From Fen-1273 sp963748405 (GTDB taxonomy: Bacteria; Bacteroidota; Ignavibacteria; UBA10030; UBA6906): a stretch of DNA of 64,000 nucleotides. Of this stretch, positions 1-8,972 are shown piece after piece (position 1 is the stretch's first letter; every line of letters begins with the position of its first letter). The position numbers and the translations under genes were made by a program. The stretch spans positions 186,001-250,000 of the forward strand of contig CAVVIT010000002.1 in the NCBI GenBank assembly GCA_963748405.1, in the 5' to 3' direction. The notes below the pieces were generated by a model. The model worked only from the letters and a program-made list of their open reading frames with translations. It ran no database searches and was not told where the DNA came from.

Positions 1-376
1 CGCGCTTCGAAGCGGGATAATTCTTTTTCAGCTGCGCCATCTTCATTTCGGCGGTCCGGTAAAGGCCGAGCGCATAATAGAACTGGTAAACCTTGAAGAG
101 CGCTTCGGGCGCCCAGGTGCTTGAGGGAAAATTATCGACGATGCTCTGATAAATGCGGACAGCCTCGGCCCCCTCGCTCGTCGTCTGCGCCTGAAGGTAC
201 AGGACCCCGGGATTATTCGGATACTTGCTCAGCAGTGACGGGATCTCCGCCTTCACCTGGTCGATCTGGCCGTCCTGGAGCATGGTGAGGTACCTGGTCA
301 CATCCGCATCCGCGTTCTGGGCACGCAGACAGGGGGCGGCAAAAAGAAGGAGGAAGAGGACGCACGCCTGTTTCAT
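1..376 (-). CDS. Secreted TPR-like protein, partial (C-terminus beyond left edge)
   Basis: Reading leftwards from the ATG at 376-374, the frame stays open to base 1, giving at least 125 residues. It opens with a clear signal peptide (MKQACVLFLLLFAAPCLRAQ), so the protein is exported. Downstream are helical, TPR-like stretches (YPNNPGVLYLQAQ, then FPSSTWAPEALFKVYQFYYALG). This is the pattern of outer-membrane assembly or SPOR-type TPR proteins that measure 'gap-filling' helices. The start codon overlaps the miaB stop as ATGA, so the two genes are translationally coupled. The C-terminal part, which could hold a SPOR domain, lies outside the window, so the function is not assigned. Confidence 0.75.
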   Translation of the reverse strand, partial: MKQACVLFLLLFAAPCLRAQNADADVTRYLTMLQDGQIDQVKAEIPSLLSKYPNNPGVLYLQAQTTSEGAEAVRIYQSIVDNFPSSTWAPEALFKVYQFYYALGLYRTAEMKMAQLKKNYPASKR

Positions 377-1734
377 GCTGCAGACTCCCGGAGAGATTGC
401 GCGGCGGCGCGGACCACGTCACCCACCCGCACGCCGAACAACGTGGCCGAATTCGCCCGTTCGATCCTGACGTCCGCGAATTCGCCCGGCTGCTCATCGG
501 TGTGCGGGAAGACGACGGTTCGGTTCGTGTCGCTGCGTCCCGTGTATTCGTGCGGCGATTTTCTGCTCGGCCCCTCGATGAGGATCCGCACGGTGGCGCC
601 TATCAGGGCCCTGTTCTGCTCCAGTGAAATTGCGTGCTGAAGCTCGGTAATTTCCCACACGCGCCTCCCTTTCTCCTCCTCACTCACCGTCTCCGGCATT
701 TCCCAGGCTCTTGTCTGCTCCCGGGGCGAATACTTGAACGTAAAGGCGCCGTCAAAGCGCATTTCCCGAATGAGGTCGACCGTCCGGCGGTGATCCTCCC
801 CGGATTCCGAGGGAAATCCCGAGATCACGTCCGTGCTGAGCGCCGCGCCGGGGATCATCCTACGGATTTTGTGAATCAGGCTGCGGTAGTGATCGACGGT
901 ATACGTTCTGTTCATCAACCCGAGAATCCGGTCAGATCCTGATTGCACGGGAAGGTGGATGTACTTGCATACATTCGGTTCCCCCGCGATAACCTCGATC
1001 AGGCGGTCGGACATATCCTGCGGATGCGACGTCGTGAACCGGATTCTCAGCGAACGATCGACGGAGGCAGCTTCCTTCATCAGGTCGGCAAAATCGTTGC
1101 TGCCGTCCCTGAACGAATTTACGTTCTGACCGAGAAGCGTGATTTCGCGAAAGCCGCGACGCGAAAGATTGCTCACCTCACGGACAATGCTTGCCAGTGA
1201 TCTGCTCCGTTCCCTTCCCCGGGTGAACGGGACGACGCAGAACGTGCAGAATTTGTCGCATCCTCTCATGACGGAAAGCCACGCACAGGCGCCGTCCGTG
1301 CGGACCGGCGTGATATCATCGTAATTCTCCACGCGGGAAAGCCGGACGGCGATTCCCCTTTCGCCTTCGAATGCCTTCTCCATCAGGCCGGGGAGTTTCC
1401 TGTATTCGTCCGGCCCGACAACGATGTCCACCAGGTCATCCTCGAGAAGGTTCGATCTCAGCCTTTCTGCCATGCATCCCAGGACTCCGACAAGTATCCC
1501 CGGGTTCTGACGTTTGTACGTGCTGAACAGGCCGAGACGGCCATAGATCCTCTGTTCGGCATTCTCCCGGATCGCACACGTGTTGACAAGAACAACGTCC
1601 GCCCGCGCAATGTCATCGGTGAGTGAATGCCCGTGTGCCGAGAGAATTCCGCCCACGACTTCGCTGTCGGCGACATTCATCTGGCAACCGTATGTCTCGA
1701 TATAGACCCTTCGGGGTGGGGCGGAAGTTGACAT
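373..1734 (-). CDS. miaB: tRNA-2-methylthio-N6-dimethylallyladenosine synthase MiaB
   Basis: MiaB is a radical-SAM methylthiotransferase that converts i6A37 to ms2i6A37 in tRNAs reading UNN codons. The 453 residues show the full family architecture. The N-terminal UPF0004 domain has its three cluster cysteines (YGCQMN at C17, VNTCAIRENA, VLGCMAERL). The radical-SAM CxxxCxxC is CDKFCTFC, followed by the family motif PFTRGRERSRS. A C-terminal TRAM domain starts near TVRILIEGPS. The length is normal for the family. The upstream ATG at 1734 agrees with the usual N-terminus just before the first cysteine motif. It is transcribed leftwards from the gap with pta and is coupled to the TPR protein gene. 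Confidence 0.97.
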   Translation of the reverse strand: MSTSAPPRRVYIETYGCQMNVADSEVVGGILSAHGHSLTDDIARADVVLVNTCAIRENAEQRIYGRLGLFSTYKRQNPGILVGVLGCMAERLRSNLLEDDLVDIVVGPDEYRKLPGLMEKAFEGERGIAVRLSRVENYDDITPVRTDGACAWLSVMRGCDKFCTFCVVPFTRGRERSRSLASIVREVSNLSRRGFREITLLGQNVNSFRDGSNDFADLMKEAASVDRSLRIRFTTSHPQDMSDRLIEVIAGEPNVCKYIHLPVQSGSDRILGLMNRTYTVDHYRSLIHKIRRMIPGAALSTDVISGFPSESGEDHRRTVDLIREMRFDGAFTFKYSPREQTRAWEMPETVSEEEKGRRVWEITELQHAISLEQNRALIGATVRILIEGPSRKSPHEYTGRSDTNRTVVFPHTDEQPGEFADVRIERANSATLFGVRVGDVVRAAAQSLRESAA

Positions 1735-1822
1735 AATAAACCTGATCGGAGTGACATTAATCTATCCACAATCTGACATAAAATCAATCACATTTGTGGG
1801 GTTATTTGGTTAATTCTTTTTA

Positions 1823-1856
1823 ATTTTGACAGTTTTCGCGCTTTATCTGTCAAAAT
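1823..1856. promoter_or_regulatory. Perfect 10-bp inverted repeat between miaB and pta
   Basis: ATTTTGACAG (1823-1832) and CTGTCAAAAT (1847-1856) are exact reverse complements separated by 14 bases. Each arm contains a TTGACA -35 hexamer pointing inward, and the + strand also reads TAATTTTG at 1821-1828, a TAnnTTTG-like box. The gap separates divergent miaB and pta, so an operator or divergent promoter is plausible. No regulator is identified. Confidence 0.45.
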
Positions 1857-1970
1857 GGCAAGCCGCAAAACCTGCGACTCGATGTGGTCCCTTTGAATTC
1901 TGTCCCCTCTTCACTATCTTAAGCCCTGCAATCCACCACATTATCTCTCATCTGAACCAGACCCAAAGCC

Positions 1971-2957
1971 ATGTTGCCATCCGAACTCATGAGCAGTATC
2001 GTTGGAAAGGCGAAGAGCCTCAAAAGGACGGTCGTTCTTCCGGACGCCGCTGACGAACGTGCGATACAAGCCGCCAGGATTCTTGCGGACCAGGGAATCG
2101 CTCAGCCCGTCCTCATTGGAAAGACCGCAACGATCCAGGATCAGGCGAAAAAGAGCGGGACGGCCCTCGGAGGCATCCGCATCATCGACCCTGAGACCTC
2201 GGACAAACTCAGTGATTTTTCACACATTTTCTTCAACCTGCGAAAAGCCAAGGGTATCCAGTTCACCGACGCTCAGAAAGCCATGACCCATCCTCTCTTC
2301 TTCGGTGCGATGATGGTCAGGGAAGGCATGGCGGACGGCAGTGTCGCGGGGTCTCTTTCAACCACGGGGGACGTGCTGAGGGCGGGAATACAGGTCATCG
2401 GGCTCGCTCCCGGCATTACGATTGTGTCGAGCTTTTTCCTCATGGTCTTTCCCCAGCAGGTGTACTCGTTTGCCGACTGTGCCGTTGTGCCCGATCCGAC
2501 GCCCGAGCAGCTTGCTGACATTGGGATTTCCACCGCGGACAACCATAAACGGCTTACGGGCGAACAGCCGCGCGTGGCGATGCTCTCATTTTCGACAAAG
2601 GGGAGCGCCAGTCACCCGCTTGTCGAGAAAGTCCAGCAGGCGACCGAGATCTTCAGGAAGAAAAGGCCCGATCTCCTGATGGACGGAGAACTTCAGCTCG
2701 ACGCGGCGATCGTCCCCAGGGTGGGAGCGTCAAAAGCTCCCGGGAGCCCCGTCGGGGGCCGGGCCAACGTCCTCGTGTTCCCCGACCTGAATGCCGGCAA
2801 TATCGGGTACAAGCTCGCACAACGACTCGGCGGAGCGGAGGCGATCGGTCCGGTCGTTCAGGGACTTCGTAAACCGGCGTTCGACCTGTCCAGGGGCTGC
2901 AGCGTGAGCGATATCGTCAACGTCGCCGCGATCAATGCGGTGGTCGGCGCAGCATGA
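1971..2957 (+). CDS. pta: Phosphate acetyltransferase
   Basis: This enzyme interconverts acetyl-CoA and acetyl phosphate. At 328 residues it is the short, single-domain form (PTA_PTB family) without the DRTGG/N-terminal regulatory part. The family core is visible: VVLPDAADERAIQAA near the N-terminus, a variant of the ADG.VAG...T loop (MADGSVAGSLSTTGDV), DCAVVPDPTPEQLADI, MLSFSTKGSASHP, ELQLDAAIVP and VLVFPDLNAGNIGYKLAQR. ATG at 1989 is an alternative start six codons in; neither start has a strong Shine-Dalgarno. No acetate kinase gene is adjacent, so the acetate pathway partner must lie elsewhere. A phosphate butyryltransferase activity cannot be excluded by sequence alone. Confidence 0.9.
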   Translation: MLPSELMSSIVGKAKSLKRTVVLPDAADERAIQAARILADQGIAQPVLIGKTATIQDQAKKSGTALGGIRIIDPETSDKLSDFSHIFFNLRKAKGIQFTDAQKAMTHPLFFGAMMVREGMADGSVAGSLSTTGDVLRAGIQVIGLAPGITIVSSFFLMVFPQQVYSFADCAVVPDPTPEQLADIGISTADNHKRLTGEQPRVAMLSFSTKGSASHPLVEKVQQATEIFRKKRPDLLMDGELQLDAAIVPRVGASKAPGSPVGGRANVLVFPDLNAGNIGYKLAQRLGGAEAIGPVVQGLRKPAFDLSRGCSVSDIVNVAAINAVVGAA

Positions 2958-3061
2958 CGATTTCGCCGTCCGCGAGAGGCTCGTTCGTTCCGCACGGGGC
3001 CGGCGCCGGCCGGCCCCGCTGTGGCGTCCCCCCGCCGCACGTTCTCTGATTGCACCGCCGA

Positions 3062-3928
3062 ATGAACCCGATCGTTCTCCTTGGTTCTCACATGTCCATC
3101 AGCGGGGGAATGTACCGCGCGTTCGAGCGTGCGGCCCTGACAGGCTGCACGACGATGCAGGTGTTCACGAAGAACAATACCAGGTGGGAATCCCCGCCGT
3201 ACACCCCTTCCGATATCGAGAAGTACCGGGCGGCCGCGGCCGGTTCGGCCCTCGGGCCGGTATTCGCTCATGCAGCGTACCTCATCAACCTCTGCGCTGC
3301 GGATGCGGCCATCCTCGAAAAATCACGCGCTGCCCTCGGGGACGAGCTGCGGCGCTGCGAGTTGCTCGGCATCCGCGGAGTGATCGTCCATCCGGGATCC
3401 CACGTCGGCGCCGGCGAGTCAGAAGGAATCAGGCGAATCGCCGAATCGTTGAATATGATTCACGCACGAACTCCGGGAATGCACGCGCTGACGGTTCTCG
3501 AGACCACCGCGGGACAGGGGAGCTCCATCGGGTATCGTTTCGAGCATCTCCGGGCGATCATCGACCTCGTTGATGACGCGGCCCGTATGGCGGTCTGTCT
3601 CGACACGTGCCACGTGTACGCCGCCGGCTATGACATCGGGACCGAACGGGGATGGGAGAGCACGACGGGCGATTTCGATGATATCCTCGGGTTCCGGCGG
3701 CTGGCGGCGGTGCATGTCAATGATTCCATGAGGGAACTGGGCTCCAGGATCGACCGCCACGACCACATCGGCAGGGGACGAATCGGCCTGCCGGGTTTTC
3801 GACTGCTTATGAACGATCCCCGGTTCCGCGGCGTTCCCAAGATCCTCGAGACGGAGAAAAGTGATGACATGCACGAGGACATTGAAAACATGAACGTCCT
3901 GCGCTCACTCATTTCCCCTGCCGCGTAA
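3062..3928 (+). CDS. nfo: Endonuclease IV (AP endonuclease, Nfo)
   Basis: Endonuclease IV is a zinc-dependent enzyme that cuts the backbone 5' of abasic sites in base excision repair. The metal ligands are in order: AHAAYLINL, HPGSHVG, LETTAGQG, CLDTCHVYAAGYD, VHVNDS, RHDHIG and ILETEK. The fold starts at LLGSHMSISGG. I use ATG 3062 (288 residues); an in-frame TTG at 3050 would only add four residues. The gene stands alone between pta and a secreted peptidase. A uracil-DNA glycosylase is encoded 16 kb away, giving another base-excision step. Length and motifs are entirely ordinary. Confidence 0.96.
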   Translation: MNPIVLLGSHMSISGGMYRAFERAALTGCTTMQVFTKNNTRWESPPYTPSDIEKYRAAAAGSALGPVFAHAAYLINLCAADAAILEKSRAALGDELRRCELLGIRGVIVHPGSHVGAGESEGIRRIAESLNMIHARTPGMHALTVLETTAGQGSSIGYRFEHLRAIIDLVDDAARMAVCLDTCHVYAAGYDIGTERGWESTTGDFDDILGFRRLAAVHVNDSMRELGSRIDRHDHIGRGRIGLPGFRLLMNDPRFRGVPKILETEKSDDMHEDIENMNVLRSLISPAA

Positions 3929-3953
3929 TTGTTCACCTGTCCAAGGAGGTGCC

Positions 3954-6392
3954 ATGAAGCCGTCCATCCTTCTCGCTGCGATTCTTTGCACTGCGTCTTC
4001 CGTGCGTTCCCAGCCGGTGTTTCCGGTGCGCGACGACGGCGAGGGACCCAGCAAGGCCTTTCACGTGATTCACTACAGGATCGAGGTCTCCTTCGATGAG
4101 ACTGCGAAATCGGTCCTCGGCAGGACGACGACGACCCTCGTTCCCCTTGTGCCCGGATTGTCAAGTCTCGAGTTCGACGCGGAACACCTGCGCGTGCAGA
4201 ATGTCGCCGCGGGAACGAGACCGCTCTCCTTTGATGTCCGGCCGAAGAAACTCGCGATCACGCTTGACAGGCCCTACGATCTCGATGACACGTTGACGGT
4301 TTCGGTGGAGTACACCTGCACGCCGGCGCGCGGCCTGTATTTCGTGCAGCCCGACTCCAGCTACCCCGGCAAGCCTTCACAGATCTGGACGCAGGGGGAG
4401 GACATGGATAACCACTTCTGGTTCCCGTGCTACGATTTCCCGAACGACATGGCCACGAGCGAGGTCGTCGCAACGGTGCGGAGCTCGTACGTTGCCCTTT
4501 CCAACGGCCGCCTTCTCGACGTCAGGGAGGACAGGATCAGGAAGACCAAAACGTTTCACTGGCGCCAGGATATCCCGCACGCATCCTACCTCATCAGTCT
4601 CGCCGCCGGGAATTATGCCATCCTGAGAGACCGGGCGGGTGAAGTCCCCCTCGAATACTACGTGTATCCCGACCAGACGGAGGACGCGAAGGCCTGCTTT
4701 TCAGCCACCCCGGACATGGTCCGGTGGTTCGCCGGGAAAATAGGCTACCCGTATCCGTGGGCAAAATACGCGCAGGTCCTGATCCGGGACTTCATTGAAG
4801 GGGGGATGGAAAATATCAGCGCGACTTCGCTGGCTGACGATGCGACGGTCTATGATGCCAGGGCGCGCGTTGACGAATCCCCCACGAGCCTCATCGCTCA
4901 CGAGCTTGCCCACCAGTGGTGGGGGGACGTGGTGACATGCAAGGACTGGCGCCATCTCTGGCTGAACGAGAGTTTCGCAAGTTACTTTGATCCGCTGTGG
5001 CACGAGCACGCGCTGGGGAGAGACGAGTTCGACTACATGATGTTCACCGCCCAACAATCGGGCATCATGTCGGACAAACACAGGGGCCGGAAGCCCATCG
5101 TGAGCGTCGGGTCGTACGGGGAGAACATCTATCCGCGGGGAGCATCCGTCCTCCATATGCTCCGATTCGTTCTGGGCGACAGGCTCTTCTGGAAAGCCCT
5201 GCATCACTACATCGTGAAGTACCAGCATACCCCCGTGGAAACTAATGACCTGAAGGTCGCCATCGAGGAGGCCACAGGCCAGAACCTGTACTGGTTCTTC
5301 GACCAGTGGATCTACAAAGCGGGATACCCGGTCTTTGACCTGTCCTGGACCTGGAGCGATTCGGCACGTGCTCTCGCTCTCCGTGTCCGGCAGGTTCAGA
5401 CGACCGACAGCCTGACGGGCGTCTTCCGGACCCCGGTCGACGTCGAGGTGACAACGCCCGCCGGAAGCGAGACCCGCCGGTTCAACATCCTCACGCGCGA
5501 TACGACGCTGACGATTCCTTCCTCATCGAAACCCTGTCTCGTGATTTTCGACAAAGGCAACTGGCTTCTGAAGGAGATGCAATGGACGAAGTCCACCGAA
5601 GAATGGCTCTATCAGGCGGAAAACGCGGCGTCACCGATCGACCGCCTGCTCGCCGTCCGGGAACTCTCCCGCATGCGAACCACCGATGCGCGGATCCCGT
5701 GCTTCATCAGGAGTATCCGTGCCGATCATTTCTGGGCGGTCAGGCGTGAGGCGGTCCAGGCGTTTGAACCATCCGATTCTCTCGACCCGGGGGTGAAGCA
5801 GGCTGTGGGGGCCGCCCTTGTGGCCGCCGCCTCAGACAGCAGGCCGGACGTGAGGATGGCGGCGGTCTCCCAGCTCGGGAGTTTTCAGGGGGAAACGGTG
5901 AAGGCTGCCCTGCATGCGGCACTTGCGGATTCAAGCTACCGGGTCGTCGCGGCGGCGATCCGATCAATCGCAAAGGCCGATTCTGCGAACGCACGCCCGC
6001 TCGTGCTGTCATACATCGATGTTCCGTCGCACCGGAATGTGATCTCGTCCGCAGCCCTCCGCACTCTGGCGACGCTCGACTCGGTTCGCGCAGTGGACAC
6101 GTCCCTGGTGAAGGGGCGCAACGGCCAGCCTGTGGAGATGCGATTTGCGTCGCTGGGCATCCTGAGCCGGTACGGCAGGGGGCGTGCGGAGGTTCTCCGT
6201 CTGCTGGAATCAATTGCCGGGGAGCGACCATCGTTCGTTCGCACGTTCGCCATACGGTTGCTCGGTGACTTCGGCGATACGGGCGCGGTGCCGGCTCTCG
6301 AGAAGATCGCCGGTGATGGTGATGACAGGTCGGCGGCGGCAGCAAAGACCAGTCTCGAAAAGATCAGGAAAGGAGGGGGGGGAAAGCACTAA
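3954..6392 (+). CDS. Secreted M1-family zinc aminopeptidase with C-terminal HEAT-like repeats
   Basis: This is a gluzincin aminopeptidase that removes N-terminal residues from peptides, probably in the periplasm or outside the cell. A signal peptide (residues 1-19) precedes the mature chain. The exopeptidase motif is EGGMENIS (GAMEN equivalent). The zinc site is HELAHQWWGD with H316, H320 and E339 (WLNESF). The last 250 residues consist of repeated helical units (DSRPDVRMAAVSQLG, DSSYRVVAAAIRSIA, DFGDTGAVPALEKIA), a HEAT-type module more extensive than in minimal M1 enzymes. A strong Shine-Dalgarno (AAGGAGGT, 3943-3950) sits at ideal spacing. A G8 tract (6375-6382) lies at the extreme C-terminus. 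Confidence 0.93.
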   Translation: MKPSILLAAILCTASSVRSQPVFPVRDDGEGPSKAFHVIHYRIEVSFDETAKSVLGRTTTTLVPLVPGLSSLEFDAEHLRVQNVAAGTRPLSFDVRPKKLAITLDRPYDLDDTLTVSVEYTCTPARGLYFVQPDSSYPGKPSQIWTQGEDMDNHFWFPCYDFPNDMATSEVVATVRSSYVALSNGRLLDVREDRIRKTKTFHWRQDIPHASYLISLAAGNYAILRDRAGEVPLEYYVYPDQTEDAKACFSATPDMVRWFAGKIGYPYPWAKYAQVLIRDFIEGGMENISATSLADDATVYDARARVDESPTSLIAHELAHQWWGDVVTCKDWRHLWLNESFASYFDPLWHEHALGRDEFDYMMFTAQQSGIMSDKHRGRKPIVSVGSYGENIYPRGASVLHMLRFVLGDRLFWKALHHYIVKYQHTPVETNDLKVAIEEATGQNLYWFFDQWIYKAGYPVFDLSWTWSDSARALALRVRQVQTTDSLTGVFRTPVDVEVTTPAGSETRRFNILTRDTTLTIPSSSKPCLVIFDKGNWLLKEMQWTKSTEEWLYQAENAASPIDRLLAVRELSRMRTTDARIPCFIRSIRADHFWAVRREAVQAFEPSDSLDPGVKQAVGAALVAAASDSRPDVRMAAVSQLGSFQGETVKAALHAALADSSYRVVAAAIRSIAKADSANARPLVLSYIDVPSHRNVISSAALRTLATLDSVRAVDTSLVKGRNGQPVEMRFASLGILSRYGRGRAEVLRLLESIAGERPSFVRTFAIRLLGDFGDTGAVPALEKIAGDGDDRSAAAAKTSLEKIRKGGGGKH

Positions 6393-6409
6393 CGATCCCC
6401 GTTCCCTCT

Positions 6410-6616
6410 TCACGCGCGGGGGCGGGAGGCACCGCCGAGGATTCTTGCAGGAAGCGTAATGAGCACCCTGAAGAGTTCAAACACGGCATCCGCCGTGATC
6501 CCGAGAAGCCTGAAGGGGACGAGCAGAAGCCAGACGATCGGGTACAGGACGAGCGCGAGCAGGGCCAGCGGCCAGCAGAGGAAAAGCAGGATCATCCAGA
6601 GGAAGAATTTTGTCAT
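6410..6616 (-). CDS. Small two-helix membrane protein, unknown function
   Basis: A 68-residue protein with two long hydrophobic stretches (FFLWMILLFLCWPLALLAL and PIVWLLLVPFRLLG) and a basic tail. It has an excellent ribosome site (GGAGG seven bases before the ATG at 6616), which supports it as a real gene despite its size. It converges with the aminopeptidase gene (17-base gap) and diverges from the LiaI/LiaF-like genes, with which it may share a promoter region and an envelope role. I do not recognise a named family. Confidence 0.65.
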   Translation of the reverse strand: MTKFFLWMILLFLCWPLALLALVLYPIVWLLLVPFRLLGITADAVFELFRVLITLPARILGGASRPRA

Positions 6617-6789
6617 ATGTGCCTCCTCGCATGTATACGGCGCCGTACCGCTTCAGGTTGCGTCACCACGGGGGTTCCGGGGAACACCGTCCGCCGGGGG
6701 AAAACCGCTGTTCACCGATTTGCCTGTCACACGGAAGGGGAACGCAACGTATGTTCATACCGGTAGGGACAACAAGCGGAGGTCTCCGT

Positions 6790-7161
6790 ATGGAAGCCCG
6801 GAAATCGTTCAGCCCCCACGTGCTCGTCGGTTCGATTCTCGTCCTGGCAGGGGGAGCGTTGGTTCTCGAGAATTTCGGCGTCATCGATGTCGGCCCGGTC
6901 TGGAGGTTCTGGCCTCTTATTCTGATAGGACTGGGCATCGCAAGAATCCGGGGAGCGTCCTCGCGGCGCGATCAGGGGCGCGGCCTCTGGCTCTTTCTTC
7001 TCGGCCTCTGGTTCACAGTATCGATTTTTCATATCGGAGGATTGACATTCAGGGACACGTGGCCGGCGATGTTCATCGCCATCGGTGCGGCGATGCTCTG
7101 GAAGAGCCTCCCTGAATTCCCTGACATCCATCAAGAAAAGGAGCAGCACCATGGAGCGTAA
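6790..7161 (+). CDS. LiaI/LiaF-like transmembrane protein
   Basis: This 123-residue protein has about four hydrophobic helices and the repeated signature FWPLILIGLG / TWPAMFIAIGAA, typical of the LiaI-LiaF-like transmembrane module. It is integral to the inner membrane. A GGAGG at 6778-6782 places the start at ATG 6790; an upstream in-frame ATG at 6751 is possible but has no family support. The next gene, a larger relative, overlaps its end by 11 bases, so the two are coupled. In Firmicutes related proteins modulate envelope-stress signalling. A similar role with the kinase downstream is inference only. Confidence 0.75.
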   Translation: MEARKSFSPHVLVGSILVLAGGALVLENFGVIDVGPVWRFWPLILIGLGIARIRGASSRRDQGRGLWLFLLGLWFTVSIFHIGGLTFRDTWPAMFIAIGAAMLWKSLPEFPDIHQEKEQHHGA

Positions 7162-7855
7162 GGGTTTTCTCAATCTCAGCGGTCAGGCGATAATCGGCGG
7201 CGCGGCCGTCCTGATCGGCGTGTTTCTTCTCCTCGACAATTTCGACGTGCTCGACGCACGGCTCTATCTCCGGTTCTGGCCCATTGTGCTCGTCGCCATC
7301 GGGGGGGTACGCATCCTGAACTCCTCTCACCGGGGGGGGCGATTTGTGGGCGCGGTGATCGCTCTCGTCGGCGCCATCCTCCTCATCCGGGAACTCGGGT
7401 TCACGTACATCGGCTTTCACGAGCTCTGGCCTCTCATCCTCGTGATTCTGGGAGCGACAATGCTCTTCGGTGGAACGGCACGCGGGATGCTCCCCGGCAG
7501 CACGGGCGCGGGCGACGACTCCAGGTCGATGATCAACGCGTTTGCCGTCCTGGGGGGGGTGCAGCAATCGAACAACTCACAGGATTTTCGCGGCGGTGAG
7601 GTGAGCGCCATCATGGGGGGCTGCGAGATCGATCTCCGGCAGGCGTCGATCGCAGGAGGGGAAGCCGTGATCAACACGTTTGCGATGTGGGGCGGCATCA
7701 AAATTAAGGTTCCCCCGGGGTGGAATGTCGCCGTGCAGGGGTTTCCGTTCCTGGGAGGATTCGACGACAAGTCCGTCAAGCCCGCCGACCCGTCTGCGAA
7801 ACGCCTCGTCGTCAGAGGGACGGCTGTCATGGGCGGGGTCGAGGTGACAAACTAG
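7151..7855 (+). CDS. LiaF-like membrane protein with C-terminal beta-domain
   Basis: The 234 residues comprise two copies of the transmembrane signature (LRFWPIVLVAIGG and HELWPLILVILGA), then a soluble C-terminal domain rich in glycine turns (AVLGGVQQSNNSQDFRGG, AIMGGCEIDLRQA, AMWGGIKIKVPPGWNV, PFLGGFDDK, AVMGGVEV). This repetitive pattern is that of the cell-wall-active-antibiotics-response (LiaF C-terminal) beta-helix-like domain. The start is ATG 7151, preceded by AAGGAG and overlapping the previous gene. Two G8 tracts (7332-7339 and 7552-7559) lie in the coding sequence. It directly precedes a LytS-type kinase, matching the LiaF-histidine kinase pairing known in other phyla. Confidence 0.85.
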   Translation: MERKGFLNLSGQAIIGGAAVLIGVFLLLDNFDVLDARLYLRFWPIVLVAIGGVRILNSSHRGGRFVGAVIALVGAILLIRELGFTYIGFHELWPLILVILGATMLFGGTARGMLPGSTGAGDDSRSMINAFAVLGGVQQSNNSQDFRGGEVSAIMGGCEIDLRQASIAGGEAVINTFAMWGGIKIKVPPGWNVAVQGFPFLGGFDDKSVKPADPSAKRLVVRGTAVMGGVEVTN

Positions 7856-7915
7856 TGGCCCGGCGGTGCCGGGATTCTGTCCCGTTTTTCCACCGGCCTG
7901 TACTCCGATCCCGTT

Positions 7916-8971
7916 ATGCATCCCATTCTTAGGGACCGGCGCACACTCGCCCTCTATCTGCTCGGCTGGACCGCCCCGGGCCTGACGCTCGCCACGCTTC
8001 TTGCGACAACGGCCAGGGCGTCATGGAGCGGAGCGATTTGTTTTTCGCTTCCCGTGATGACCGTGTACGCATTCATGTCGCTCTCCGCGTGGTATGTCTG
8101 CCGCGCGTTTCCCCTGCCGGGGACCGACGTGGCCAAAACACTCCTGTCGCTCCTGTTTGCTTCCCTGCTCTCGAGCGGTCTCTGGCTTGTCGCCTGTTAC
8201 GCCTGGGCCTCTGCTCTGAACTGGATGGAGCCGGGCCTCGCCCCCGGGGAGAGATACGCGGAGTCGGTGCCGATCCTGCTCTCGTTCGGGGTCGGCCTGT
8301 TCCTCATCGCCGCGGCCGTCCACTACCTCATCGAGTCGCTGGACGCCGGGCGCCGGACCGAACGGAATGCGCTGGAACTTCAGGTCCTCGCCCGCGACGC
8401 GGAACTGAAGGCTCTGCGCGCGCAGATCGATCCCCATTTTCTCTTCAACAGCCTGAACTCCATCAGCGCGCTCACGAGTGCCGATCCCCCCGCGGCGCGC
8501 ACGATGACGCTCATGCTTGCCGATTTCCTGCGCATGAGCATGACCTACGGCGCGCTCGAAATGATCAGCCTCTCACAGGAACTGACTCTCGTGCAGCATT
8601 TTCTGGACATTGAGAAGATACGCTTCGGCAGTCGGCTCGTCCTCCGGGCGGAGATCGGGGAGGAGACGCTCCCGGCACAGATCCCTCCCCTCCTGTTGCA
8701 GCCTCTCGTCGAAAATGCCGTGAACCATGGAATTGCCCGTCTCGCGGAAGGCGGGCTTGTTCTTCTCCGCTCTGCAATGCGCGCGGGATCGCTGAGGATC
8801 CTCATCAGCAATCCTGTCGACCCTGCCCGGGGCAAACCGCGGGCAGTGGGAAAAGGTCTCCATATCGTTCGCCAGAGACTCCAGCGACTGTACGGCGTGG
8901 AAGGGAGACTTGATATTCAGGAGGCAGAGGACACGTTCGTTGTCGAACTCACCATTCCACAGGACCGGTAA
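7916..8971 (+). CDS. LytS/YehU-type sensor histidine kinase
   Basis: A membrane histidine kinase that phosphorylates a LytTR-type response regulator. It has about four transmembrane helices in the first 150 residues and no large extracytoplasmic sensor domain, so the signal is probably sensed within the membrane. The His_kinase motif QIDPHFLFNSLNS carries the phospho-acceptor His174. The ATPase domain has the N-box LVENAVNHGI and a G-box GKGLHIVRQRL. The length (351) is typical. Its natural partner, the LytTR regulator at 10731, is separated from it by a secreted glycoside hydrolase gene only 1 base after its stop, so all three look co-transcribed. Confidence 0.93.
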   Translation: MHPILRDRRTLALYLLGWTAPGLTLATLLATTARASWSGAICFSLPVMTVYAFMSLSAWYVCRAFPLPGTDVAKTLLSLLFASLLSSGLWLVACYAWASALNWMEPGLAPGERYAESVPILLSFGVGLFLIAAAVHYLIESLDAGRRTERNALELQVLARDAELKALRAQIDPHFLFNSLNSISALTSADPPAARTMTLMLADFLRMSMTYGALEMISLSQELTLVQHFLDIEKIRFGSRLVLRAEIGEETLPAQIPPLLLQPLVENAVNHGIARLAEGGLVLLRSAMRAGSLRILISNPVDPARGKPRAVGKGLHIVRQRLQRLYGVEGRLDIQEAEDTFVVELTIPQDR

Positions 8972-8972
8972 T

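Noticed and set aside
1762..1770. DnaA box in the miaB-pta gap (CTATCCACA)
   Set aside because: One mismatch from the strict consensus and isolated from other boxes.
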